Positions 1 to 6,609 of a DNA stretch of 37,335 nucleotides are shown piece after piece. The first letter of the stretch is position 1. Every line of letters starts with the position of its first letter. This DNA is from Methanobacteriota archaeon. GTDB taxonomy: Archaea; Thermoplasmatota; Poseidoniia; Poseidoniales; Poseidoniaceae. Below the pieces are notes generated by a model that was given only the letters and a program-made list of their open reading frames with translations, made no database searches and had not been told where the DNA came from. The stretch lies in assembly GCA_018667575.1 (NCBI GenBank), contig JABIUA010000154.1, positions 1 through 37,335 on the forward strand, written 5' to 3'. The position numbers and the translations under genes are program-made.

Positions 1-1103
1 ATACTTTTTTCATCAATTGAAACATCCATTCTCCATTTCGACCTAATCAGTTCGGGGCGGCCTGATAACAAGTCATTCTGTAATCGGTCTAAAAGATCGA
101 AAGCGCTTGGCTGCCACGCCTTAGCATGTGAAATTAGTCTTTGTAGTGTTCTCCAATTGAATCTATTATCTTCTTCAAGAAGTAAACCTCTTATGCTATT
201 TTGTTTCATAAAAATAGCTAGTTCAACCGGTACTTTTTGTGTCGTTAATACATCCTCATTGTGTAAATAAAGAATATACAATAAACGCTCTAATGCCTGA
301 CTTTTATCATAGCCTGGGATGAGGGCTTTGTTGAAATCACTCCTCCATTCTCTCCACTCTAAGTATAAATCAGGATCTAGGTGAGTGACCAATAAATCGC
401 CAAGAATACTACCGAGTTGTGTTGGATGGTGTGTCGGAGCATGGAATACTAAATTGGAAAATTTATCACCTAATTGCCGTACATAATCCAACGTATGTTG
501 AGCATGGAATGTATACATGAAACCTGAACTCATGGCGATTACAAGTGCTAGATTCCAAGCGACAGAGCCAGGAGGCGGAGATAGTGAAAGTAGCATTAGC
601 CCAAGTGATAAGCCGATTAGTACTGTACTGACGAGATTATTTCTCCTGTGATCCTTAAGTCCATCCAGAATCCTATCCATCCCCGGTTGAACTCTTAATG
701 CATGCTTACCGCCACTGCTAAATCCGCCCTGTTCTCTTAGAGATAGTCTTGCTTGCATGGCATGCCACGCTGATTCACTAGCGATTATACTAGGCAAAGT
801 TGCTAGTAAAATTGGCACTGGAAGTAAAAATACTAAGTTTGATTTCTCTGAAATTTGTTGTGGAAACAATACGCCAAGTAGAGAGAAAAATGCTAAAATC
901 AATCCCGCTATCGATCTCCAAAAAAGTAGGATTCGATTACGGGTTATGTTACCTGCTAACCGCCTTCTATTCTCCAATTTCTCCCATTGGCCCCTAGTAT
1001 GCTCTAGCGGGTCCTCGATTCTTTCAAACCCGTGACCGTATGGATCTGGTAATTCCAGGCTACGGAAATCATTGGAAGTTTTCCTTTTAGCCATCTTACT
1101 CAT
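1..1103 (-). CDS. Multi-pass membrane protein, C-terminus cut by window edge
   Basis: The reverse frame is open from an ATG at 1103 to the left edge, about 367 codons without a stop. It is absent from the ORF track because it has no stop inside the window. The N-terminal 40 or so residues are charged and soluble (MSKMAKRKTSNDFRSLELPD). Two hydrophobic segments follow (ILLFWRSIAGLILAFFSLLGVLF and LVFLLPVPILLATLPSIIA), then a polar stretch, then one or two more around LVSTVLIGLSLGLMLLSLS and AWNLALVIAMSSGFMY. The remaining roughly 150 residues are soluble, helical and rich in Trp and Arg. I do not recognise the family. A second in-frame ATG three codons in (MAKRK) is an alternative start. The gene ends somewhere left of the window. 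Confidence 0.7.
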   Translation of the reverse strand, partial: MSKMAKRKTSNDFRSLELPDPYGHGFERIEDPLEHTRGQWEKLENRRRLAGNITRNRILLFWRSIAGLILAFFSLLGVLFPQQISEKSNLVFLLPVPILLATLPSIIASESAWHAMQARLSLREQGGFSSGGKHALRVQPGMDRILDGLKDHRRNNLVSTVLIGLSLGLMLLSLSPPPGSVAWNLALVIAMSSGFMYTFHAQHTLDYVRQLGDKFSNLVFHAPTHHPTQLGSILGDLLVTHLDPDLYLEWREWRSDFNKALIPGYDKSQALERLLYILYLHNEDVLTTQKVPVELAIFMKQNSIRGLLLEEDNRFNWRTLQRLISHAKAWQPSAFDLLDRLQNDLLSGRPELIRSKWRMDVSIDEKS

Positions 1104-1165
1104 CACCGCTCACGAGGTCCTAGACTTTACTTCTTGCCTCGAAAAACAATACAATGATACAATAC

Positions 1166-1238
1166 GGGCGCAGCAGGATTTGAACCCGCGATCTTCGGCT
1201 TAGGAGGCCGACACATTATCCAACTATGTTACACGCCC
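1166..1238 (-). tRNA. tRNA-Arg (anticodon CCT)
   Basis: The reverse strand folds as a full cloverleaf. The acceptor stem is GGGCGTG/TGCGCCC, the anticodon stem TCGGC/GCCGA, the loop CTCCTAA (CCT at positions 34-36) and the T arm GCGGG-TTCAAAT-CCTGC. It decodes AGG. The discriminator is followed by TAT, so CCA is not encoded. It begins only 37 nt past the stop of the upstream clamp-loader gene and no TATA box is visible at the expected distance, so it may be co-transcribed with that gene. Confidence 0.95.
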
Positions 1239-1275
1239 AAACAGGCCAACGAACATTCAGCAATGAGCGTTACGA

Positions 1276-2409
1276 TTACCGAGTAGAAATATCTGCAACA
1301 TTCATCATAAATTTTTCTAATTCAATTCTTGGTTGTGATGTCTTCTGAATGGCTACTTCGCATTTAGCCAATGATATTATCAGTTTTGATAAATCTTGAT
1401 CCATCAAATGAAGTCGTCCTTCAGTCAATAACTTGTGTAGATGTTTTACAATATCTTCAGCTTCAAGGCTTTGCTTATCCATTATCTGGTCTAGAACTCC
1501 CATGGCCCCTTTCAAGACCCGAGCATTCTTGTTGCCCCTCTTTTCCCATTTCCAGTCATGTACCCTTCCACGCATTGCTTCTTCGAGCATTAGTTGAATC
1601 TCTCTATGTGCCGAAGAAGACATAACGTCTTGTAAATTCTTACGAGATTGAAGCATATCTCTGTGTGTTAAAACTTCAAGTAAAAATATAGCTTTACGAA
1701 CATTGCCATTTGCAACATGCGCGATGTCCCCTAACATTCCTTTGGCAGGAGACAGTTGTTCTTCAGCAGAAATCTTCTGTAAAATAGTTTCAATGTCTTG
1801 TCTTTTGGCCTTAGGTATTCTGATGTGCTGAGTTCTACTCCTAAGGGCTTCAATCAATCTTGAAGGCGTGGTTGTAGTGAAAATAAACCTAGCACTATTA
1901 CTGCTCTTCTCCATCATTCTCCGAAGGTATGATTGTCTTATATTACCCAAAGAATCCGCATCTTCTATTACAATAATTCTAGAAATTGGGATGGTTCGTG
2001 AATCTTTGCTAGACTCGAAACCGGCAGGTGGTCCGTTATCTCCTTTGACTTTCATCAAAGACGAGTCATAGGCATCTAGACTAGTTCTGCCAGCCAAGGT
2101 GTCTTTTGAATTACTACCTTCTGGGCGCAAAAATGTCTCGAATTTGGCCATTGCCCCACTAGTACGGGCTAGATCTTTGGCGTTCAGTACATGGGTTGTT
2201 GACTCATGCGCAGGGCCTAATACTTGCCTAGCAATTAATCGCCAAATTGCAGTTTTTCCTGAACCAGTAGGCCCTGAAAGTAAAAGGTGTGGAGGATTTG
2301 ATTGAAGTGAAGCCTTCTCGACTGTCTCAATTATATTATCAGGAATAAGCAAATCTCGGAAAAGCAAAGGTGCTTTTGACTCTAACCAAGATGGCATAGT
2401 ATTAGTCAT
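1276..2409 (-). CDS. AAA+ ATPase, divergent replication factor C small-subunit-like clamp loader
   Basis: This AAA+ protein resembles the archaeal RFC small subunit, which opens the PCNA ring and loads it onto primed DNA. Visible motifs are Walker A GPTGSGKT (near residue 46 from the ATG), a Walker B-like IIVIEDADSL (near 145), sensor 1 FIFTTTTPS, an arginine-finger-like LRSRTQ, and the RFC-like lid motif GNVRKAIFLL. It departs from canonical RfcS in having ED-AD instead of the DEAD/DExx box, and a polar insert of about 35 residues between Walker A and B. At about 377 residues it is longer than the usual 320-330, so it may be a paralog rather than the main clamp-loader subunit. The ORF track starts at a TTG (2427); I prefer the ATG six codons in (MTNTMPSWL). 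It lies 36 nt downstream of rpoP. Confidence 0.75.
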   Translation of the reverse strand: MTNTMPSWLESKAPLLFRDLLIPDNIIETVEKASLQSNPPHLLLSGPTGSGKTAIWRLIARQVLGPAHESTTHVLNAKDLARTSGAMAKFETFLRPEGSNSKDTLAGRTSLDAYDSSLMKVKGDNGPPAGFESSKDSRTIPISRIIVIEDADSLGNIRQSYLRRMMEKSSNSARFIFTTTTPSRLIEALRSRTQHIRIPKAKRQDIETILQKISAEEQLSPAKGMLGDIAHVANGNVRKAIFLLEVLTHRDMLQSRKNLQDVMSSSAHREIQLMLEEAMRGRVHDWKWEKRGNKNARVLKGAMGVLDQIMDKQSLEAEDIVKHLHKLLTEGRLHLMDQDLSKLIISLAKCEVAIQKTSQPRIELEKFMMNVADISTR

Positions 2410-2445
2410 AAGGCGGAGGTCTTTCAACTCTACGCGCGAATATTT

Positions 2446-2595
2446 TCACTCAGCAGGTAGACGCTTAGTGGTTTTTCTACGTAGCTTCATGAATACGCGT
2501 GAGCCACAAGCCTTACAGCTAATTCCATTACGCTCTCGGTGAAAAGATTCGATACTGCCACAAACTGCACACTTATAGTCAACTAACTCTACCAT
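2446..2595 (-). CDS. rpoP: DNA-directed RNA polymerase subunit P (Rpb12 homolog)
   Basis: This 49-residue ORF is too short for the supplied track. It reads MVELVDYKCAVCGSIESF and continues to CKACGSRVFMKLRRKTTKR. The pair of CxxC knuckles (CAVC and CKAC), the GSRVFMKLRR segment and the basic end match the archaeal Rpb12/RpoP pattern (YxCxxCG, then CxxCGxRhhxKxRxxxxKR). RpoP is a zinc-binding RNA polymerase subunit at the interface of the two alpha-like subunits. A GGAG lies about 10 nt before the ATG. It is followed closely by the clamp-loader-like gene. A generic short zinc ribbon is the only alternative, and the C-terminal match argues against that. Confidence 0.88.
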   Translation of the reverse strand: MVELVDYKCAVCGSIESFHRERNGISCKACGSRVFMKLRRKTTKRLPAE

Positions 2596-2665
2596 TAAGT
2601 CCAACTCCAGTCCACCCGACTAAGCACCCTTTCTTAACCTGTCCTACGCGGAATGATACTATAAT

Positions 2666-3310
2666 TCAGCACATTCCACCGACTAATCCGGGCATCAGGC
2701 GTACCTTTTGGGCGCCCTGTAGGTCTGTTTCTGCTAAGTCTGCAGTGGCCACCATCCGATTGTCAACAAAAACCCATGTTCCATCGCAGTTGGATACGCG
2801 TTGAATCAATTCTGGCTTTGTCATCTCTACTTGTGAATGCCCTGTTTCATCAGCTATCTCGACTGTGAATCTAACCTCTTCTGAATTACCTCCCACTAGG
2901 CCTGGCATAGCCCTCAATCGGCTACCCTGTTCAATCTCCATCGAGTTAAGTTCAGAAGCGGATACCATCCTATCATCGACAAATAACCATGTTGCGCCTG
3001 AATTTGCGGTTTTAACAAGTTCCGCTTTAGACATCTCTACAATGGAGTGGCCGGTTTTATCTGCTACCTCTACCGTGTAAGTCTGTTCTTCTTCTGTGCT
3101 GCCACCAACAATACCGGGCATTATTCTGATTTTTGAATCGGCGCTAATGTCTAGCCCCTCTATCTCTTTGGCCTCTACCAACCTATTATCGACAAAAACC
3201 CAAGAGCCTTTCGACTCATTGGCCTTTTCAATAATCTCTGGTGCGGTCATTTCAACAACTGAGTGTCCAGTTGAATCTGCTATTTCTACGATGTACTTCT
3301 TATCTGACAT
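2666..3310 (-). CDS. Three tandem MoaD/ThiS/SAMP-like (ubiquitin-like beta-grasp) repeats
   Basis: The 214 residues are three copies of a 70-71 residue unit (about 1-70, 71-141, 142-212). Each runs (Y/F)xVE(I/V)AD.TGHS.VEM....E, then W(V/L)FVD(N/D)R(L/M)V, then (I/V/L)R(I/L/A)MPG(I/L)VGG. The predicted order strand-strand-helix-strand-strand fits a beta-grasp fold, and the unit end resembles the P-x-(V/I)-x-GG tail of MoaD, ThiS and SAMP proteins. Those proteins carry sulfur or form isopeptide bonds through the terminal diglycine. Here two diglycines are internal (69-70, 140-141), and the last (211-212) is followed by Met-Cys, so a protease would have to cut to expose it, as with polyubiquitin. 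No signal peptide or membrane segment is seen. A TATA box and a GAGG ribosome site precede the ATG. The repeats are seen directly; the fold is inferred. Confidence 0.75.
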   Translation of the reverse strand: MSDKKYIVEIADSTGHSVVEMTAPEIIEKANESKGSWVFVDNRLVEAKEIEGLDISADSKIRIMPGIVGGSTEEEQTYTVEVADKTGHSIVEMSKAELVKTANSGATWLFVDDRMVSASELNSMEIEQGSRLRAMPGLVGGNSEEVRFTVEIADETGHSQVEMTKPELIQRVSNCDGTWVFVDNRMVATADLAETDLQGAQKVRLMPGLVGGMC

Positions 3311-3342
3311 GATACTTCCTCGGAAGTACAGAAAATCCAGTG

Positions 3343-3350
3343 TATATAAT
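3343..3350 (-). promoter_or_regulatory. TATA box of the triple beta-grasp gene
   Basis: On the reverse strand ATTATATACA lies about 35 nt before the ATG at 3310. Archaeal spacing puts the transcript start near 3320, giving a leader of about 10 nt that includes a GAGG ribosome-binding motif. This suggests the gene has its own promoter between tRNA-Asp and its start. Confidence 0.5.
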
Positions 3351-3393
3351 AAAACGCGAAACCACTCTAAAGACTACTAAGAGATACTTTTGG

Positions 3394-3465
3394 CGCCCAC
3401 TCCGGGAATTGAACCCGGGTCGCAGGAATGACAATCCTGCATGATAACCTCTACACCAAGCGGGC
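3394..3465 (-). tRNA. tRNA-Asp (anticodon GTC)
   Basis: The reverse strand reads GCCCGCT TGGTGTAGAGG and so on, with anticodon arm CAGGA-TTGTCAT-TCCTG and T arm CCCGG-GTTCAATT-CCGG, very close to archaeal tRNA-Asp. The anticodon is GTC. The acceptor stem GCCCGCT/AGTGGGC pairs fully with one G-T wobble. The discriminator G (3394) is followed by CCA at 3391-3393, so the CCA tail appears to be encoded. A TATA box lies about 30 nt upstream. Confidence 0.96.
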
Positions 3466-3493
3466 CTTAGCAGTCTCACCGGAGCGCAACGGC

Positions 3494-3500
3494 TATTTAA
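3494..3500. promoter_or_regulatory. Shared TATA element between tRNA-Asp and the aldolase/adducin-like gene
   Basis: GGCTATTTAAGCC reads as TTAAATA on the reverse strand, about 26 nt before the likely start of tRNA-Asp. On the forward strand it reads TATTTAA, about 26 nt before a position just upstream of the ATG at 3534. The flanking GGC/GCC arms make it nearly symmetric. It probably serves both divergent units. Confidence 0.5.
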
Positions 3501-3533
3501 GCCGCTCTATGTGGCCTAACCGGAGAGTTACTC

Positions 3534-5162
3534 ATGGCTAGGAAAAAAACATCTGCTGAGAAAGCACGTGAGGATGCTGAAAATGAGAAAGTTGAGAATA
3601 TGCTCGATGGTGCTTTTGGGACACTGAGTGGCCTCGAGATGAATAAACCTGAAGAAAATCTACCGGAAGATATCTCAGAACCTGATACAAATACAGAAGA
3701 ATATCAAGAAAAAAACCACGAAGAAACCCAAGAATCAGCAGAAAATGAACAAATCACTGCTGAAGAAGAAACCAAAATTGAACAAACAGAAAATATTCCT
3801 AATGCTGAGGAGACTATTCTAGAAAATGAGCCTTCAATACAAGAAGATGATGAAAGAATGCCTCTTGCGTCACCACCAGAAGAATCATCTTCGAGTGACT
3901 CCCCGTCAAATGTTCCACCAAGTGGTCCACCAAGTGGTCCACCAAGCGGCCCTCCATCAAAGGGTCCACCGAGCCGTCCACCAAGTGGCCCTCCATCAAA
4001 GGGTCCACCGAGCCGTCCACCAAGTGGCCCTCCATCAAAAGGTCCACCATCAAAAGGTCCTCCCGGCTTGCCACCAAATCATCCTTCAAGCGAAGCAACC
4101 GAAGATAATACGCAAGAGGAAAGTCAAGAGGAGCCCCTTGAAGAAACTATTACTGAAGATGAATCTACCAACTCCGCTACTGAAGTAACAGAATCAGATA
4201 CTACTGAGGAACAAGTTGGCGAGGAAATGGTTGCTGAAACCAGTATAGAACAAGAATCTGTTGTAATCGCTGAAGAGCCCATTGATGAAATCGAAACTAT
4301 CGCTGAAGAATTAGAGCAGGATATTGTTGAAGAAGGAGTTGAAAGTTTAGAAGAGATGCCCGGAGAAGTTACCGATGTTGCATTAGAAAATCCAAATTCT
4401 GAAATGACTGAGGCAGAGAGTGTGACTGATGTAGAAACAGAAGCCGAAATAGCCCGTCTTTCTGCTGAAGTTGAACGATTGAGAAGATCTATGGCTGGGG
4501 CCGCTGAAGTAATTGAAGAACTTGAGAATCCACCTATGCCTCCTGCGATTATGGATAATTTGGTTATTGGCGCACACATTGTGGGAGATATGGCGCGATT
4601 AGCAAGGCAACTAGACCGAGAGCAACTGATTCGTGCGTCTATGGGAACAATAGCAATGCTCCACCCAGACCAACTAGAAATAATTGTTTCAACAAAGCAT
4701 ATGGCCCTACTTCCAAGAATGGATGAGAGAGACATTTGTGCTGCTAAATTAGGAGTTGACCCCCCCCGAGGCGCACCTACTGATTGGCGTGTTCTTGAAG
4801 TGGTCTTGGCCTCAGTGAGTTTGATCACTGGCGGCCCTGCTGCTGTAATTCACTCACATGGGCCGTTTACAACCGCTGCAAGTTGTGAGAAAGATTTAGT
4901 CTTAGTTCAGCCAATTGATGTTATTGGAAAGAAGCATATTGGCAAAATAATTATTGTGGACCCAGATGACGATAATCCTGAAGAATTCCTTCGACAAGTT
5001 GCTGAAGCTCTACAACAAGGCGGAATGAGGTGCGTTGTTATTAGAGGCAAGGGGGCTTACGCCGTGGGTGCTGATTTAGACCAGGCTTGGGCTAATGCTG
5101 CAATGCTTGAGCACAGTATGAAGATTGTTTTACTTGCAAGACAAGCTAATCTGAAAGTCTGA
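3534..5162 (+). CDS. Acidic, GPPS-repeat protein with C-terminal class II aldolase/adducin-like domain
   Basis: There are four regions. Residues 1-125 are charged and mostly Glu/Gln/Asn-rich, probably disordered. Residues 126-185 are a low-complexity run of PPSGPPSKGPPSRP units. Residues 186-305 are again very acidic, followed by a short coiled coil (EIARLSAEVERLRRSM). Residues 340-540 form a folded domain resembling class II aldolase/adducin proteins: AAVIHSHGPFTTAAS matches the vxHtHxpyata metal-binding segment, and VVIRGKGAYAVGADLDQAWANA matches the xlrnHGxvvxGxxlxxA segment. The first two metal-site histidines are present (440, 442), but the third position is Lys506 (RGKG instead of nHG) and the usual catalytic Glu segment reads PTDW. 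It may therefore be a noncatalytic binding domain, as in adducins. A GGAGAG ribosome site precedes the ATG. Role unknown. Confidence 0.72.
   Translation: MARKKTSAEKAREDAENEKVENMLDGAFGTLSGLEMNKPEENLPEDISEPDTNTEEYQEKNHEETQESAENEQITAEEETKIEQTENIPNAEETILENEPSIQEDDERMPLASPPEESSSSDSPSNVPPSGPPSGPPSGPPSKGPPSRPPSGPPSKGPPSRPPSGPPSKGPPSKGPPGLPPNHPSSEATEDNTQEESQEEPLEETITEDESTNSATEVTESDTTEEQVGEEMVAETSIEQESVVIAEEPIDEIETIAEELEQDIVEEGVESLEEMPGEVTDVALENPNSEMTEAESVTDVETEAEIARLSAEVERLRRSMAGAAEVIEELENPPMPPAIMDNLVIGAHIVGDMARLARQLDREQLIRASMGTIAMLHPDQLEIIVSTKHMALLPRMDERDICAAKLGVDPPRGAPTDWRVLEVVLASVSLITGGPAAVIHSHGPFTTAASCEKDLVLVQPIDVIGKKHIGKIIIVDPDDDNPEEFLRQVAEALQQGGMRCVVIRGKGAYAVGADLDQAWANAAMLEHSMKIVLLARQANLKV
3948..4064 (+). 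repeat. 39-bp tandem repeat encoding GPPSKGPPSRPPS
   Basis: The 39-bp unit beginning ggccctccatcaaagggtcc occurs at 3948 and 3987, and a third partial, decaying copy starts at 4026. The first two are identical over the unit. Shorter 12-bp ccaccaagtggt units precede them at about 3915-3947. The near identity of the copies points to recent expansion by slippage or unequal exchange within the coding sequence. Confidence 0.85.
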
Positions 5163-5186
5163 ATTTAGAAAAAAAACATTCTTTCA

Positions 5187-5197
5187 TAAGTATAACT
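5187..5197 (+). promoter_or_regulatory. Candidate TATA box before the DUF523 gene
   Basis: ATAAGTATAAC sits about 20-25 nt before the ATG at 5212 in a 49-bp AT-rich gap. At archaeal TATA spacing the transcript would start at or very near the ATG. No ribosome-binding motif is visible, which fits a leaderless message. Confidence 0.3.
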
Positions 5198-5211
5198 GTA
5201 AATCTTGGTAT

Positions 5212-6171
5212 ATGGCGAACAAACCAAAACTTGCTGTTTCAGCATGCTTAGTTGGACAAAAAGTACGATACAACGGCGATGCTGCCGAATTTAGAACTCT
5301 GTCAAGAAAGTGGAGTGAACACCTAGAACTAATTCCTTTGTGCCCTGAAGTTGGTATCGGAATGGGAGTTCCAAGACCCACCATTAGACTGGTTAAAGAA
5401 GAAGGGAAAATAAAATTGGTAAATCCAAAAAATGGCGAAGATTTTACTGAAAAAATGTTAGAGTATTCTGAAATTCAATCTGACTTGCTGGCTGCCTCGG
5501 GAGTCTGTGGCTTCGTTTTCAAGAAAGATTCACCGAGTTGCGGTGTTGAAAGAGTGAAAGTCTACAGAGGCGACAACCCTCGGGCTGTAAGAGACGGAAG
5601 AGGAATGTTTGCTACCGTATTTACCACTCTAAATCCACATATTCCTGTCATCGAAGAAGGGCGCATGAGTGATTCTCGACAAGCAGAACATTTCCTAGCA
5701 CGGGTTCACTTTTTCCATGAGTGGTTGAATACCGGAAAAGGTGGATGGAACGCCATGAAGATTATGCAATTCCACAATGACAACAAGTTATTCCTGTTGA
5801 GTAGAGCACCATCCTCCAAAAGAATGCTTGGAAGATTAATTGCCGACTTATTGGACAAAGGCGCCAATCCTGAATTTATCGCTCTTGAATATATGACTAA
5901 GGCTCAAAAAGCACTCAATACCTTGACTAGTAGAGGGCGTATTGCACATGCCATGGAGAGAGTAATTGGGCAATTTTCAGATAAGCTGACCAAGGACCAA
6001 AGAAAAGAACTGATCGACCTAATAAAGGAGTTCAGAGTTGGAAATGTTCCTCGCTTTGCCCCTCTAGTGCTTATCAAACATTATTTACGTCGATTCGGGA
6101 TGAATAAGAAAATTATCTCCCGATTTACAAATTCCATTCCTCTAGAAATGGGATTGATGGCTAAAGTATGA
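5212..6171 (+). CDS. DUF523 (TudS-like) - DUF1722 fusion protein
   Basis: The N-terminal half (about 1-150) matches DUF523: SACLVGQKVRYNG, LCPEVGIGMGVPRP, and KKDSPSCGV. The conserved cysteines Cys12, Cys44 and Cys110 are the three that hold a [4Fe-4S] cluster in the characterised DUF523 enzyme TudS, a thiouracil desulfidase. The C-terminal half (about 180-310) matches DUF1722/YbgA, a helical domain often fused to or next to DUF523 (for example FHNDNKLFLLSRAP and MTKAQKALNTLTSRGRIAHAMERV). The 319-residue length is normal for the two-domain form. A desulfurase or related Fe-S role is inferred from the family; the substrate in this organism is unknown. It converges with the Rieske gene. Confidence 0.85.
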   Translation: MANKPKLAVSACLVGQKVRYNGDAAEFRTLSRKWSEHLELIPLCPEVGIGMGVPRPTIRLVKEEGKIKLVNPKNGEDFTEKMLEYSEIQSDLLAASGVCGFVFKKDSPSCGVERVKVYRGDNPRAVRDGRGMFATVFTTLNPHIPVIEEGRMSDSRQAEHFLARVHFFHEWLNTGKGGWNAMKIMQFHNDNKLFLLSRAPSSKRMLGRLIADLLDKGANPEFIALEYMTKAQKALNTLTSRGRIAHAMERVIGQFSDKLTKDQRKELIDLIKEFRVGNVPRFAPLVLIKHYLRRFGMNKKIISRFTNSIPLEMGLMAKV

Positions 6172-6215
6172 ATCTGCGGTGCAGTGGCTCACTCTAGTGT
6201 GAAATTAAAGTTAAA

Positions 6216-6232
6216 GTAATCAAAATGATTAC
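6216..6232. terminator. Perfect short hairpin at a convergent gene junction
   Basis: GTAATCA-AAA-TGATTAC is a perfect 7-bp inverted repeat with a 3-nt loop. It lies between the stop of the DUF523-DUF1722 gene and the last codons of the convergent Rieske gene. It could help end transcripts from either side. The AT-rich stem makes it weak, and archaeal termination usually needs only T-runs. Confidence 0.3.
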
Positions 6233-6609
6233 TCGATAAATACCTGTATATTTTCACCAGATACTCTAGTCTCGTAAGTCTTGAGATCTTTTTGCTTGGA
6301 AAATTTACCTACTAATTTACCATACGGAGGGAATAATGGAAACGGCGACCACTCAACTAGACTGCCATCATCTATCTTGTGGGTGGTTTGATGGAGTGGG
6401 CATCTAATGCAGCCATCCTTTACTTTGCCACCCATTGCAAGTGGCCAACGCATATGTCTACAGAGTGCCTCGGTAGCAAAATAATCTCCTTCAAGATTGA
6501 TTAGTAAAACTAATTTTCTACCAACAGTAACCATTTTTTTCTTACCTGGTAGCAATTTTCGTGCCTTTAGAGCGTTATGCCATTTATTCTCATCTTCAGT
6601 TTCTGACAT
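6229..6609 (-). CDS. Rieske-type [2Fe-2S] ferredoxin-like protein
   Basis: Small soluble electron-transfer protein of the Rieske fold. The cluster motifs are CRH (Cys50, His52) and CPLH (Cys70, His73), with the expected spacing of about 17 residues. At about 126 residues it is the size of stand-alone Rieske ferredoxins that feed oxygenases or reductases. No signal peptide is seen, so it is probably cytoplasmic. The ATG at 6609 (MSETEDENKW) overlaps the 3' end of the upstream SDR gene, indicating translational coupling; the ORF track's earlier start would extend further into that gene. Its partner is unknown. Co-transcription with the SDR suggests a shared redox pathway. Confidence 0.88.
   Translation of the reverse strand: MSETEDENKWHNALKARKLLPGKKKMVTVGRKLVLLINLEGDYFATEALCRHMRWPLAMGGKVKDGCIRCPLHQTTHKIDDGSLVEWSPFPLFPPYGKLVGKFSKQKDLKTYETRVSGENIQVFIE

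Noticed and set aside
757-1035. Forward ORFs (92 and 65 aa) inside the left-edge gene
   Set aside because: They lie antisense to a 367-codon open frame with clear membrane segments and show no protein-like features of their own.
3948-4064. CRISPR-like array in the GPPS repeat region
   Set aside because: The 39-bp units are contiguous with no spacers and are in frame in a protein gene.
3814-4098. Antisense and shifted ORFs with VDGSVDPLMEGHLVDG or HQRVHRAVHQV repeats
   Set aside because: These repeats are the other-frame shadow of the 39-bp GPPS coding repeat; the real frame is the 542-residue protein.
4124-4828. 234-aa Ser/Thr-rich antisense ORF
   Set aside because: It is antisense to the acidic coiled-coil region; Glu codons (GAA/GAG) read backwards as Ser/Phe-rich sequence and create long false frames.
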